Shown piece after piece: positions 1 through 8,971 of a stretch of DNA of 64,000 nt (positions are counted from its first letter, which is position 1; each line of letters begins with the position of its first letter). The DNA is from Streptomyces sp. NBC_01549 (GTDB taxonomy: Bacteria; Actinomycetota; Actinomycetes; Streptomycetales; Streptomycetaceae). The stretch lies in contig NZ_JAPEPW010000001.1 in assembly GCF_026339955.1 (NCBI RefSeq), positions 4,149,001-4,213,000 on the forward strand, given 5' to 3'. The notes beneath the pieces were generated by a model that was not told where the DNA came from, did not search any database, and worked only from the letters and a program-made list of their open reading frames with translations. A program made the translations under genes and the position numbers.

Positions 1-902
1 GGCGCTGGGTGTTCACCGGGATACCGGTGCTGGTCGTGTTGCCGCTGGCGCTCGCGCTGCCGCGGATACGACGGCTGACGGCCGGGCGGGCAGCGGAAAC
101 GGGGGCCGACGGACGCGTGCCCTTCGACCGGCGCCGCCTGGGTTCGGCACTCGGGATCTCCCTCGGCGCGGGGCTCCTCCAGTACGCCGCCCAGGACCTG
201 GACCTGTTCTCGCTCGTCCCCGGCCTCGCGGGCGCCGCGCTGCTCGTCCCGGCCGTCCTCGGGCTGCTGCCGCGCGGCACCTACCGGGCGGCGCGCGGGC
301 TGCCCTCCGTGGTGCTGCTGCGCGGGATCGCGGCGGGTGCCTTCATCGCCACCGAGTCCTTCGTGCCCCTCATGCTGGTCACCCAGCGCGGGCTGTCGCC
401 GACGCTCGCCGGGTTCTCCCTCGCGGCGGCCGGCGGAACCTGGGCGCTGGGATCGTATGTGCAGGCGCGGCCCCGGATGGAGCCGTACCGGGACCGGCTG
501 ACGTTCCTCGGAATGGTGCTGCTCGCGGCGGCCATCGTCTCCGTGCCCAGCGTGCTGATCCCCGCCGTGCCCGTGTGGACAGTCGCCGTCGCCTGGGGGT
601 TCGGCTGCTTCGGGATGGGGCTGGTGATCGCCTCCACGAGCGTGCTGCTGCTGCGCTTCTCGGCGCCGGAGGAAGTCGGCGCCAACTCCGCCGCGCTGCA
701 GATCTCCGACGGCCTCTCCGACATCGTGCTGCTCGCGGCGGGCGGCGCGGCGTTCGCGGCGCTGGGCGGCGGCAAGGTCGCGGAGACGGCCACCTCGACG
801 GCCGGCGCTTCCCACCCCGCCGCGTTCGCCGCCGTGTTCCTGCCGATGGCCGGGGTGGCGCTGGTGGGGGCCTGGGTGACGACCCGATTGCGAGAGCGGT
901 GA
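1..902 (+). CDS. MFS transporter, C-terminal part (cut by window edge)
   Basis: The reading frame is open from the first bases and stops at 900-902, so the start lies outside the window. About 300 residues are visible: a loop rich in Arg/Gly, then roughly eight hydrophobic segments (for example around 120-270, 310-370 and 490-560) separated by short loops. The pattern of a central cytoplasmic loop followed by a second helical bundle fits the C-terminal half of a 14-helix drug-proton antiporter of the major facilitator superfamily. No substrate can be read from it. It is followed after 9 nt by a Fic/Doc remnant on the same strand. Confidence 0.75.
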   Translation, partial: RWVFTGIPVLVVLPLALALPRIRRLTAGRAAETGADGRVPFDRRRLGSALGISLGAGLLQYAAQDLDLFSLVPGLAGAALLVPAVLGLLPRGTYRAARGLPSVVLLRGIAAGAFIATESFVPLMLVTQRGLSPTLAGFSLAAAGGTWALGSYVQARPRMEPYRDRLTFLGMVLLAAAIVSVPSVLIPAVPVWTVAVAWGFGCFGMGLVIASTSVLLLRFSAPEEVGANSAALQISDGLSDIVLLAAGGAAFAALGGGKVAETATSTAGASHPAAFAAVFLPMAGVALVGAWVTTRLRER

Positions 903-910
903 TCTGAAAA

Positions 911-1102
911 GAGAGCGGTGCTCACCAGCTCGTCGACGGGAACAAGCGGACCGCCTGGCCGACCGCCGCCACCTTCCTCGCCGTGAACGGCGTCGACCTC
1001 GCCCGCTGCGACCAGGACAGGGCGTACGACCTGGTCATCGCCGTGGCGTCCGGTGAGGAGAGCGGCATCGGGGTGATCGCCGACCGGTTGCGGGCTCTGT
1101 GA
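911..1102 (+). pseudogene. Fic/Doc-family toxin remnant (C-terminal)
   Basis: The frame ending with TGA at 1100-1102 reads AHQLVDGNKRTAW, then ATFLAVNG and AYDLVIAVASGE. This is the core Fic/Doc motif (H-x-F/L-x-x-G-N-K-R) and the helix after it. Doc proteins are about 125 residues; only about 60 remain, with no start codon or N-terminal helices, and the frame begins directly after the MFS stop codon. In intact Doc these residues form the nucleotidyl or phospho-transfer site that acts on EF-Tu. No Phd antitoxin gene is visible. I read it as a dead toxin-antitoxin fragment. Confidence 0.75.
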
Positions 1103-1142
1103 CCTCAGTCCCATCCACGGGTGACCCGGCGTCGTGCGCGCG

Positions 1143-1169
1143 TTGACACATCCGCGGCGCCGGTAGGGT
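1143..1169 (+). promoter_or_regulatory. Sigma-70 type promoter of the helicase gene
   Basis: A perfect TTGACA (1143-1148) is followed after 15 nt by TAGGGT (1164-1169), a good Streptomyces -10 box. Transcription should begin near 1176. A GTG at 1168 falls inside the -10 box, so it cannot be the start codon. Confidence 0.6.
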
Positions 1170-1218
1170 GGCCCGGTTGTCATACGTAGCCGAGCCGCTC
1201 AACCACCCCACGGAGACC

Positions 1219-3018
1219 GTGACTACCACCGCCGCCAGCGCATCCACCTCGCACCACCTCTCACCCGCCTTCCCCGGCCGCGCCCCCTGGGGTACCGCCA
1301 GCAAGCTGCGTGCCTGGCAGCAGGGGGCGCTGGAGAAGTACATCCAGGAGCAGCCACGCGACTTCCTGGCCGTCGCCACGCCCGGCGCCGGCAAGACGAC
1401 GTTCGCGCTGACGCTCGCGTCCTGGCTGCTGCACCACCACGTCGTGCAGCAGGTGACCGTGGTCGCGCCGACCGAGCACCTGAAGAAGCAGTGGGCGGAG
1501 GCCGCCGCGCGGATAGGGATCAAGCTGGATCCCGAGTACAGCGCGGGGCCGCTCAGCAAGGAGTACCAGGGCGTCGCCGTGACGTACGCGGGTGTGGGTG
1601 TGCGGCCCATGCTCCACCGCAACCGCGTCGAGCAGCGCAAGACCCTCGTCATCCTGGACGAGATCCACCACGCCGGTGACTCGAAGTCCTGGGGCGAGGC
1701 GTGCCTCGAAGCGTTCGAGCCCGCCACTCGACGGCTCGCGCTCACCGGTACGCCCTTCCGGTCCGACACCAATCCCATTCCCTTCGTGACGTACGAGGAA
1801 GGGAATGACGGGATTCGGCGCTCCTCCGCCGATTACACGTACGGGTACGGGTCCGCTCTGGGGGACGGGGTCGTGCGGCCCGTCATCTTCCTCTCCTACA
1901 GCGGCAACATGCGGTGGCGTACGAAGGCGGGGGACGAGATCGCGGCCCGCCTCGGCGAGCCGATGACCAAGGACGCCGTCTCGCAGGCCTGGCGCACCGC
2001 GCTCGACCCGCGCGGTGAGTGGATGCCCAGCGTGCTGCGCGCCGCCGACCAGCGGCTGACCGAGGTCAGGAAGGGCATCCCGGACGCGGGTGCGCTCGTC
2101 ATCGCCTCCGATCAGGACTCGGCCCGCGCGTACGCCAAGCTCATCCGTGAGATCACCGGCACGAAGGCGACCCTGGTCCTGTCCGACGACACAGGCGCGT
2201 CCAACAGGATCGACGAGTTCAGCCACAGCGAGGACCGGTGGATGGTCGCCGTCCGCATGGTGTCCGAGGGCGTCGACGTGCCGCGGCTCGCGGTCGGCGT
2301 GTATGCCACCACCATCTCCACGCCCCTGTTCTTCGCGCAGGCCGTCGGTCGTTTCGTACGGTCCCGGCGGCGCGGCGAGACCGCCTCCGTCTTCCTGCCG
2401 ACCGTTCCCGACCTCCTCGGCTTCGCCAACGAGATGGAGGTCGAGCGCGACCACGTCCTCGACAAGCCCAAGAAGGAGGGCGAGGAGGACCCCTACGCCG
2501 AGTCCGAGCAGGAGATGGACGAGGCGAACCGGGAGCAGGACGAGGACACCGGGGAGCAGGAGCAGTTCTCCTTCGAGGCGCTGGAGTCCGAGGCCGTCTT
2601 CGACCGAGTGCTGTACGACGGTGCCGAGTTCGGGATGCAGGCCCACCCGGGCAGCGCGGAGGAGCAGGACTACCTCGGGATTCCGGGGCTGCTCGAGCCC
2701 GACCAGGTGCAGTTGCTGCTGCAGAAGCGGCAGGCGCGGCAGATCGCGCACAGCCGCAAGAAGCCCGACGACGAGGCCGACCTTCTCGAACTGCCCGCCG
2801 AGCGGCGGCCCGTGGTCTCGCACAAGGAGATGCTGGAGCTGCGGAAGCAGCTCAACACCATGGTCGGCGCGTACGTCCACCAGAGCGGCAAGCCGCACGG
2901 CGTGATCCACACCGAACTGCGCCGTGTGTGCGGCGGGCCGCCGAGCGCGGAGGCGACGGCGGGTCAACTGCGGCAGCGGATCGCCAAGGTGCAGGAGTGG
3001 GCCACCCGTATGCGGTGA
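1219..3018 (+). CDS. DEAD/DEAH-box superfamily 2 helicase
   Basis: A 599-residue SF2 helicase. The Walker A motif ATPGAGKTT lies near residue 53-61, motif II DEIH near 147, motif III TGTPFRS just after, and motif VI QAVGRFVRSRR near 374. An acidic Glu/Asp-rich linker follows the second RecA-like domain, then a basic helical tail. I chose GTG 1219 because GGAG sits just upstream and because the in-frame GTG at 1168 overlaps the promoter -10 box. The protein should unwind nucleic acid using ATP; the target is not known. It is monocistronic, followed by 450 bp without a convincing gene. Confidence 0.85.
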   Translation: MTTTAASASTSHHLSPAFPGRAPWGTASKLRAWQQGALEKYIQEQPRDFLAVATPGAGKTTFALTLASWLLHHHVVQQVTVVAPTEHLKKQWAEAAARIGIKLDPEYSAGPLSKEYQGVAVTYAGVGVRPMLHRNRVEQRKTLVILDEIHHAGDSKSWGEACLEAFEPATRRLALTGTPFRSDTNPIPFVTYEEGNDGIRRSSADYTYGYGSALGDGVVRPVIFLSYSGNMRWRTKAGDEIAARLGEPMTKDAVSQAWRTALDPRGEWMPSVLRAADQRLTEVRKGIPDAGALVIASDQDSARAYAKLIREITGTKATLVLSDDTGASNRIDEFSHSEDRWMVAVRMVSEGVDVPRLAVGVYATTISTPLFFAQAVGRFVRSRRRGETASVFLPTVPDLLGFANEMEVERDHVLDKPKKEGEEDPYAESEQEMDEANREQDEDTGEQEQFSFEALESEAVFDRVLYDGAEFGMQAHPGSAEEQDYLGIPGLLEPDQVQLLLQKRQARQIAHSRKKPDDEADLLELPAERRPVVSHKEMLELRKQLNTMVGAYVHQSGKPHGVIHTELRRVCGGPPSAEATAGQLRQRIAKVQEWATRMR

Positions 3019-3474
3019 CGCTGGGCGCTGTGCCTGGGCGGTCATGGTTCGTGGGGCACTGTTTGTGCGTTTTCTGCGGATCCGCCGTGGCTGGTCGCGC
3101 CCACGCGGCGGAGCCGCATGATGTCAGCGGCCCGCGCCCCTTTCAGGGGCGTGTGCGCCGTGTGTGGGGGGCGTGCGCGCCGCGTGGTGGGTGCTGTACG
3201 TACAAGGACAAAGGCTCTGCAAAGGGGAGGAGTTCGTGCCAGGACGTGACCGGATTCTGGACGGAGACTTCCGCTGAGCGAACCTGCTCGCTACTGTCCC
3301 GCTACGCACACGCCCCGTGGCAGCGCCGCCGCGGAGCGCAGCCGTGTAGCGACTCCGCCCGGGAAGAGCCCGGGTCGTCAGCCGACGGCGGCCTCTGAAG
3401 CGCGTCGCCGACGGGACTCGGAGACGCAACCGCCGTGAGGGGGCCGCCGACCTCACCACTAAGGAGTGGGCGTC
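3019..3474 (+). other. Intergenic region with an interspersed repeat and one tiny ORF
   Basis: There is no convincing gene. 3087-3149 resembles an extragenic sequence common in Streptomyces (GGCTGGTCGCGC, then CGCGCCCCTTTCAGGGGCG, a short palindrome); a related copy lies at 34363-34404. A 13-codon ORF starts at GTG 3236 behind a strong AGGGGAGGAG and ends at 3277; it could be a leader or a decayed gene start. CCCGGG-AAGAG-CCCGGG near 3360 is a small hairpin. Confidence 0.4.
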
Positions 3475-4119
3475 GTGACCGCGGAGACCTCTCAGACGCT
3501 CGACCGGGGACTGCGTGTCCTCAAGCTGCTCGCCGACACGGACCACGGGCTGACCGTCACCGAGCTCTCGAACAAACTGGGCGTCAACCGGACCGTTGTG
3601 TACCGCTTGCTCGCCACGCTGGAGCAGCACGCGCTCGTACGCCGGGATCTGGGCGGCCGCGCCCGGGTCGGCCTCGGGGTGCTGCGGCTGGGGCGCCAGG
3701 TGCATCCGCTGGTACGGGAGGCCGCGTTGCCGGCGCTGCGCGCGCTGGCCGAGGACATAGGGGCCACGGCCCATCTCACGCTCGTCGACGGGGCCGAGGC
3801 CCTTGCCGTCGCCGTCGTGGAGCCGACGTGGACGGACTACCACGTCGCCTACCGCGCCGGTTTCCGGCATCCGCTGGACCGGGGCGCCGCGGGCCGCGCG
3901 ATCCTCGCCGCCCGGCAGCACGCGCCGACGGACGCCCCCGGGTACACGCTCACGCATGGCGAGTTGGAGGCGGGCGCGAGTGGAGCCGCCGCTCCCCTGA
4001 TAGGGGTGACGGGGGTCGAGGGCAGCGTCGGTGTCGTCATGCTCGCGGACTCCGTGCCGGAACGGGTGGGGCCGCGGGTCGTGGACGCGGCGCGAGAGGT
4101 CGCGGACGCGCTGCGCTGA
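3475..4119 (+). CDS. IclR-family transcriptional regulator
   Basis: A 214-residue protein. An N-terminal winged helix (LTVTELSNKLGVNRTVVYRL) is followed by a ligand-binding IclR domain (VHPLVREAALPALRAL and similar). IclR proteins bind small metabolites and repress nearby catabolic genes. GTG 3475 is preferred over the in-frame GTG 3466 because the ribosome site AAGGAG at 3461-3466 overlaps the earlier codon and is correctly spaced from 3475. The protein is shorter than the usual 250 residues, with a trimmed C-terminal domain. It is followed directly by a DapE-like remnant. Confidence 0.85.
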   Translation: MTAETSQTLDRGLRVLKLLADTDHGLTVTELSNKLGVNRTVVYRLLATLEQHALVRRDLGGRARVGLGVLRLGRQVHPLVREAALPALRALAEDIGATAHLTLVDGAEALAVAVVEPTWTDYHVAYRAGFRHPLDRGAAGRAILAARQHAPTDAPGYTLTHGELEAGASGAAAPLIGVTGVEGSVGVVMLADSVPERVGPRVVDAAREVADALR

Positions 4120-4607
4120 GGCTCCGCGCTCTGTCGTGCTCCGGCTGGCGGCGACGCTCCCCACGCCCACCCGCGACGTCACGTACGTCTTCTACGAGCG
4201 CGAGGAGGTCGAGGGCGACCGCAACGGGCTCGGCCAGATCGCCGTCGTACGGCCGGAGTTGCTGAAGGCCGACCTCGCGATCCTCGTGGAGCCGTCCGCG
4301 GCCGGGGTCGAGGCGTGCTGCCAGGGCGTGCTGATGACCGACATCACGGTCCGCGGCGAGCGGGCGCACACCGCGCGCCTGGCGGGGTGTGAACGCCGCA
4401 CACTGCGCCGGGGCCGCGGGCAACGTCGTGCCCGACGAGTGCGTGATCATTATCAACTCCCGTTGCGTCGCCCTCGGCACGCCCGCCCTCAACTACGGCC
4501 CCGGCGATCCGGTCCTCGCGCACACGGCGGGGAAGTACGTCCCCGTCGGACAGCTGCGGGCGTGCGAGGAGCGGTTGACGGAGTGGCTCACGCGGGGAGG
4601 CGGCTGA
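4120..4607 (+). pseudogene. Succinyl-diaminopimelate desuccinylase-like (M20) remnant
   Basis: Two frames together resemble the middle and end of DapE. One frame (about 4135-4380) reads DVTYVFYEREEVEGDRNGLG and GERAHTAR. After a shift near 4385 another frame reads AGAAGNVVPDECVIIINSR, then ALGTPALNYGPGDPVLAH, ending at 4605-4607. The glutamate pair EE and the GNVVPDECV and NYGPGDP blocks are family hallmarks. The start, the first metal-binding His/Asp and two internal segments are gone, so this cannot be functional. Its end overlaps the end of the opposing hydrolase remnant. Confidence 0.75.
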
Positions 4608-4873
4608 GCCACTCCATCAGGAACTTGGTGAAGACGTACGGCTCTTCCATGTTGGCGTAGTGGGCGGCGCCCTCGACGGTGGTCGTGCGGCCGTCGGCGA
4701 CGGCGTCGACGAGGCGGTCGGCCATCGCGATCAGATCGGCCGCGTCCAGGGCGCCGTTGATGGCCAGGACGGGGACCGCGATGGTCTTGGCGCGCGCCGG
4801 GACGCCGGTCACCGGGACGGAGTGGTCGGGTTCGTCGGGCGTGTGCTTGGAAATGGTCCCCCGCGCCATTTCC
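4588..4873 (-). pseudogene. Alpha/beta hydrolase, C-terminal part (split gene)
   Basis: The minus-strand frame carries VPVLAINGALD, which holds the catalytic Asp, and VEGAAHYANMEEP, which holds the catalytic His, so it is the last third of an alpha/beta hydrolase. It has no N-terminal domain. The missing N-terminal part lies at 11889-12432 on the same strand. Both parts end in CCATTTCC, and joining them over one copy gives a continuous 273-residue frame that reads VREMARGTISKHT at the join. The intervening 7 kb is therefore an insertion. Confidence 0.85.
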
Positions 4874-4899
4874 GGCTCTCCTGTCGGATCCGTGGGTCG
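4866..4899 (+). repeat. Left target duplication plus terminal inverted repeat
   Basis: CCATTTCC (4866-4873) is the target-site copy. 4874-4899 is the left terminal inverted repeat and pairs with 11863-11888 at 24 of 26 positions; the mismatches are at repeat positions 14-15. Confidence 0.9.
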
Positions 4900-5113
4900 G
4901 GGTTATGTGGTCTGACGGCCTGGTAGGTGTGTAACGGGGTCCGCGCTGGCGGGTAACACTTCCCCGATCTTTCTCTTACCGGGCTCTCATCTATTGAGCC
5001 CGCTGATCACCCCCTGGCATACTCGGCGTTCCGGGGGTGACGTACATGCGTACGAGACTTCTCTCGGCCGGGTGAACAGGAATTCGCCTGGGACACCGTT
5101 TCAAGGGAGAGTC

Positions 5114-8100
5114 TTGCGCAGACAAGTGAAAAGGGCTGCCGCGGCCACGGTGGCCACGGCAGCGGCCGTCGCCCTCGCCGCGGGCATGACCAGCCCGGCG
5201 TCGGCGAAGCCGGAAGGCCGCGCCCCGGCCGCCGCCGTGGCGGCCTCGGTCGCCGGCAGGCACCACGTCACCCTGATCACCGGTGACCGGATCGCCCTTG
5301 ACGCCAAGGGTCGGGTCGTCGGCCTGGAGAGGGCCGCGGGACGCGACCACATACCCTTCCAGATCCGCAAGGCCGGCGGGCACACCCTCGTCGTCCCCGG
5401 TGACGCCCTCCGGCTGGTCGCCTCCGGCACGCTGGACCGGCGGCTCTTCGACGTCACCGAACTGGACAAGGCCGCGACCCGCAAGGCGCAGCGAGGCGGC
5501 CTGAAGGTCATCGTCGGTTACCGGGGCGCCGCCGGCACCGTCAGGGCCGAGGTCCGTGACGCCGGCACCCTGCGGCACACCCTCAGGACGCTCAACGTCG
5601 ACGCCGTGCAGACCCCGGTCAAGGACACGCCGGAACTGTGGGACGCGGTCACCAACGGGGACAGGGCCGCCTCCGGCATCGCCCACGTCTGGCTCGACGG
5701 CGTCCGCAAGGCCAGCCTCGACAAGTCCGTGCCGCAGATCGGCGCCCCCAAGGCGTGGGCGGCCGGCTACAACGGCAAGGGCGTCAAGATCGCCGTTCTG
5801 GACACCGGGGTGGACGCGACCCACCCGGACCTCAAGGACCAGGTGATCGAGTCCAGGAACTTCACCACCGCCGCCGACGCCTCGGACCACTTCGGCCACG
5901 GCACGCACGTCGCGTCCATCGCGGCGGGCACCGGCGCCAAGTCGCACGGCAAGTACACCGGCGTCGCGCCCGGCGCGAAGATCCTCAACGGCAAGGTCCT
6001 GGACGACACCGGCTCCGGCGACGACTCCGGCATCCTGGCCGGCATGGAGTGGGCCGCGGCCCAGGGCGCCGACGTCGTCAACCTCAGCCTGGGCGGCAAC
6101 GACACCCCGGAGATCGACCCGCTCGAAGCCGAGGTCAACAAGCTCTCCAAGGAGAAGGGCATCCTGTTCGCGATCGCCGCGGGCAACGAGGGCGCCCAGC
6201 GCATCGGTTCGCCGGGCAGCGCGGACGCCGCGCTCACCGTCGGCGCGGTCGACGGCAACGAAAAGCTCGCCGACTTCTCCTCCACCGGCCCCAGCGTCGA
6301 GGGCACCATCAAGCCGGACGTCACCGCGCCCGGCGTCGGTATCACCGCGGCCGCGGCCAAGGGCAGCGTCATCGACCAGGAGGTCGGCGAGAACCCGCCC
6401 GGCTACCTGACCATGTCGGGTACGTCGATGGCGACCCCGCATGTCGCCGGCGCCGCCGCGATCCTGAAGCAGGAGCACCCCGACTGGGGCTACCAGCAGC
6501 TGAAGGCCGCGCTGACCGGCTCCGCCAAGGGCGGCAAGTACACGCCGTTCGAGCAGGGTTCGGGCCGTATCGCCGTCGACAAGGCCATCGAGCAGACCGT
6601 GGTCGCCGACCCGGTGTCGGTGAACTTCGGTGTGCAGCAGTGGCCGCACACCGACGACACCCCGGTCACCAAGCGGCTGACCTACCGCAACCTCGGCACC
6701 AAGGACGTCACCCTCAGCCTCTCGGTGAGCGGCACCGACCCCAAGGGCGCGGCGGCACCGGCCGGCTTCTTCACGCTGGGCGCGACCGAGGTGACCGTCC
6801 CCGCGGGCGGCACGGCCGCCGTCGACGTCACCGCCGACACCAAGCTGGGCGGCACCCTCGACGGCGCCTACTCGGCGTACGTCACGGCGACCGGCGACGG
6901 CCAGAGCGTCCGTACCGCGGCCGCGGTACAGCGTGAGGTGCAGTCGTACAGCCTCACCGTCAAGCACATCGGGCGCGACGGCAGACCGACCGGTGTCTAC
7001 AACACCGTCCTGGTGGGCTACTCGGGCCTCGGCGACCATCATCTCTATGCCGCGCCGGAGTCCGACTCCGGGACCGCCACGATCCGGGTGCCGGCGGGCA
7101 CGTACCTGCTCGACGCCTGGATCGCGAAGGACGCCACCACCTTCGACGGCGGTCTCGACTGGCTGCTCCAGCCCAAGCTGAGCGTCACCAAGGACCTCAC
7201 GGTCACCCTCGACGCGCGCACCACCAAGGCGGCCGACATCACCGTGCCGGACGCCGGGGCGAAGCCGAGCTCCGCGTCGATCGACTACGTGTACGAGCCG
7301 GCGGGCATCGGGTTCGGGGTCGGTTCGGACACCTTCGACAATATCCGGATGGCCCCGCTGGGCGGTGAGGTGACCGGCGGTCTGACCCAGACCTGGAGCG
7401 GCCGGTTCACCAAGGGCGACCACGAGGAGTACGACGTCGCCACCAGCGCCCAGGTCAAGAAGATCCAGGGCGACAAGGTCCGGCACTTCAAGGCCGGCGA
7501 GTTCGCCACGGTCAAGAACAGCCTCGGCGCCGCCGCCTCCGGCAAGACCGGCTCGGTCAGCCTGCAGGGCACCATCGGCGACGGCGTGTGGCTGGACGGT
7601 GACAAAGAGCAGAAGCTGCCCAGCACCCGTACCGTCCATGTTTCCACCGTCGACGGCGCCCTGTGGGCCTTCGAATTCACCCAGTTCAGCGGCCATGACA
7701 CCCAGGGCCTGCCGATCGCCGACGCCTTCTACACGAGCGTCCCGCAGCAGTACAAGGCCGGCAAGAGCTATCAGAACACCTTCAACAGGGCGGTCTTCGG
7801 TCCGAGTCTGACCGACGGGTTCGGTCTGTACCGCGACGGAAACCAGATCTTCGGCATCGCTCCGCTGTTCGCGGACAGCGCCAAGCACGTCGGGTCCTCC
7901 GAGTTCCTGTCGGCGAACACCACCCTGTACCGCAACGGCACCAAGGTGGCCTCCAACCAGGACCCGCTGTCCGGCGACGGCGCCTTCACCGTGCCGTCCG
8001 CCGACGCCGAGTACCGGCTGACCACCTCGGTCGTCCGCTCGGTCAAGGTCGCCGCCGCCTCCACCCGGATCGACGCGAGCTGGACCTTCCACTCGAAGAA

Positions 8101-8428
8101 GTCGGCCGCCGGCCCGTCGGCCCGGCTCCCGGCCTCCACCGTCCGCTTCGGCGCCCATACCGGTCTGGACAGCCGCGTCGCGGCGGGCGAGAAGGTCACC
8201 TTCCCGGTCACCGTCGAGGGCGCGGCCGCCGGCCGCAACCTGAAGTCCCTCTCGGTCTACGTGTCGTACGACTACGGCAAGACCTGGAAGAAGCTGACGG
8301 TCAGCCACGGCAGGATCACCGTCAAGAACCCGGCGAAGGGCAAGGCGATCTCGTTCCACGCCAAGATCGCCGACACGAAGGGCAACAAGTCCACGATCTC
8401 GGTCTACAACGCGTACTACGCCAAGTGA
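5114..8428 (+). CDS. Secreted S8 (subtilisin-like) serine peptidase
   Basis: About 1,104 residues. A signal peptide (basic VKRAAAA, a hydrophobic stretch, SPASA) is followed by a propeptide-like region and the peptidase domain. The catalytic triad is visible: Asp230 in AVLDTGVDATHPD, His262 in GHGTHVAS and Ser438 in MSGTSMATPHVAGAA; the oxyanion Asn lies in AAGNEGA. About 600 residues of beta-rich C-terminal domains follow. TTG 5114 is chosen because AAGGGAGA sits just upstream; GTG 5126 is the alternative. It should be exported and degrade extracellular protein. It is the largest cargo gene of the transposon-like unit and looks intact. Confidence 0.9.
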   Translation: MRRQVKRAAAATVATAAAVALAAGMTSPASAKPEGRAPAAAVAASVAGRHHVTLITGDRIALDAKGRVVGLERAAGRDHIPFQIRKAGGHTLVVPGDALRLVASGTLDRRLFDVTELDKAATRKAQRGGLKVIVGYRGAAGTVRAEVRDAGTLRHTLRTLNVDAVQTPVKDTPELWDAVTNGDRAASGIAHVWLDGVRKASLDKSVPQIGAPKAWAAGYNGKGVKIAVLDTGVDATHPDLKDQVIESRNFTTAADASDHFGHGTHVASIAAGTGAKSHGKYTGVAPGAKILNGKVLDDTGSGDDSGILAGMEWAAAQGADVVNLSLGGNDTPEIDPLEAEVNKLSKEKGILFAIAAGNEGAQRIGSPGSADAALTVGAVDGNEKLADFSSTGPSVEGTIKPDVTAPGVGITAAAAKGSVIDQEVGENPPGYLTMSGTSMATPHVAGAAAILKQEHPDWGYQQLKAALTGSAKGGKYTPFEQGSGRIAVDKAIEQTVVADPVSVNFGVQQWPHTDDTPVTKRLTYRNLGTKDVTLSLSVSGTDPKGAAAPAGFFTLGATEVTVPAGGTAAVDVTADTKLGGTLDGAYSAYVTATGDGQSVRTAAAVQREVQSYSLTVKHIGRDGRPTGVYNTVLVGYSGLGDHHLYAAPESDSGTATIRVPAGTYLLDAWIAKDATTFDGGLDWLLQPKLSVTKDLTVTLDARTTKAADITVPDAGAKPSSASIDYVYEPAGIGFGVGSDTFDNIRMAPLGGEVTGGLTQTWSGRFTKGDHEEYDVATSAQVKKIQGDKVRHFKAGEFATVKNSLGAAASGKTGSVSLQGTIGDGVWLDGDKEQKLPSTRTVHVSTVDGALWAFEFTQFSGHDTQGLPIADAFYTSVPQQYKAGKSYQNTFNRAVFGPSLTDGFGLYRDGNQIFGIAPLFADSAKHVGSSEFLSANTTLYRNGTKVASNQDPLSGDGAFTVPSADAEYRLTTSVVRSVKVAAASTRIDASWTFHSKKSAAGPSARLPASTVRFGAHTGLDSRVAAGEKVTFPVTVEGAAAGRNLKSLSVYVSYDYGKTWKKLTVSHGRITVKNPAKGKAISFHAKIADTKGNKSTISVYNAYYAK

Positions 8429-8455
8429 GCCGCGACCGCTGAACACCCGCACGGA

Positions 8456-8494
8456 GAACGGCCCGCCGGAAGCATTGCTTCCGGCGGGCCGTTC
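8456..8494. terminator. Bidirectional terminator
   Basis: An 18-bp perfect stem (8456-8473 with 8477-8494) closes on a 3-nt loop ATT. It lies between the convergent protease and regulator genes. Confidence 0.85.
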
Positions 8495-8512
8495 GCGCAC
8501 CCCGGGGCCGGC

Positions 8513-8800
8513 TCAGGGCGTGGCGACGCGGGTCGCGTCCGTGCCCCAGCTGGCCAGCAGCCGCAGCGCCTGAGCCGACGCGGAGCCCGGCTCCAGGCGC
8601 GTGTAGTACGCCACCGACACCCCGGCCAGCTGCGCCAGCTCCTCCCGGCGCAGCCCCGGCACCCTGCGGTGCCGCCCGAAGTCCGGCAGCCCGACGTCGC
8701 CGGGGAGCAGCCGGGCCCGCCGGGTGCGCAGGAACTCGCTGAGCTCGGCACGCCGGTCCAGCGGCGCGGAGGCGGGGGAGGTGGGGGACTGCTCTTCCAT
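8513..8800 (-). pseudogene. MmyB-type XRE regulator with a large in-frame internal deletion
   Basis: The 95-residue frame has a clear N-terminal helix-turn-helix of the MmyB-like family (DVGLPDFGRHRRVPGLRREE, then LAQLAGVSVAYYTRLE). It jumps straight to what looks like the family's C-terminal end (PGSASAQALRLLASWGTDAT). The usual protein is about 280 residues, so the central ligand-binding MmyB domain has been removed in frame. In relatives this regulator often lies divergent from an alcohol dehydrogenase, as here. The short protein keeps the DNA-binding domain and might still bind the shared promoter, but I treat it as broken. Confidence 0.7.
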
Positions 8801-8971
8801 ACGTCCAGTATTCACGGTCGTACGCACGCGAACCTGACCCCGCCGGTGGTAGGCACGGCGGACGTACGCAGAAGCGGGGGCTGGGTGGCGGACGTAGCGT
8901 GGAGGAGTCTGAACGCGTGCCCGGGGAAGAAGACGGCCGGGTACGACACCACCGCTAGGAGAACCCCCCTC

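Noticed and set aside
1261..3045. Long open frame opposite the helicase
   Set aside because: Same GC effect; the translated sequence is repetitive and lacks any domain, whereas the sense frame has all helicase motifs.
4991..8500. Very long open frame opposite the S8 protease
   Set aside because: High GC content leaves antisense frames open. It has low-complexity Arg/Gly/Val sequence with no known domain, and the sense frame carries a complete catalytic triad.
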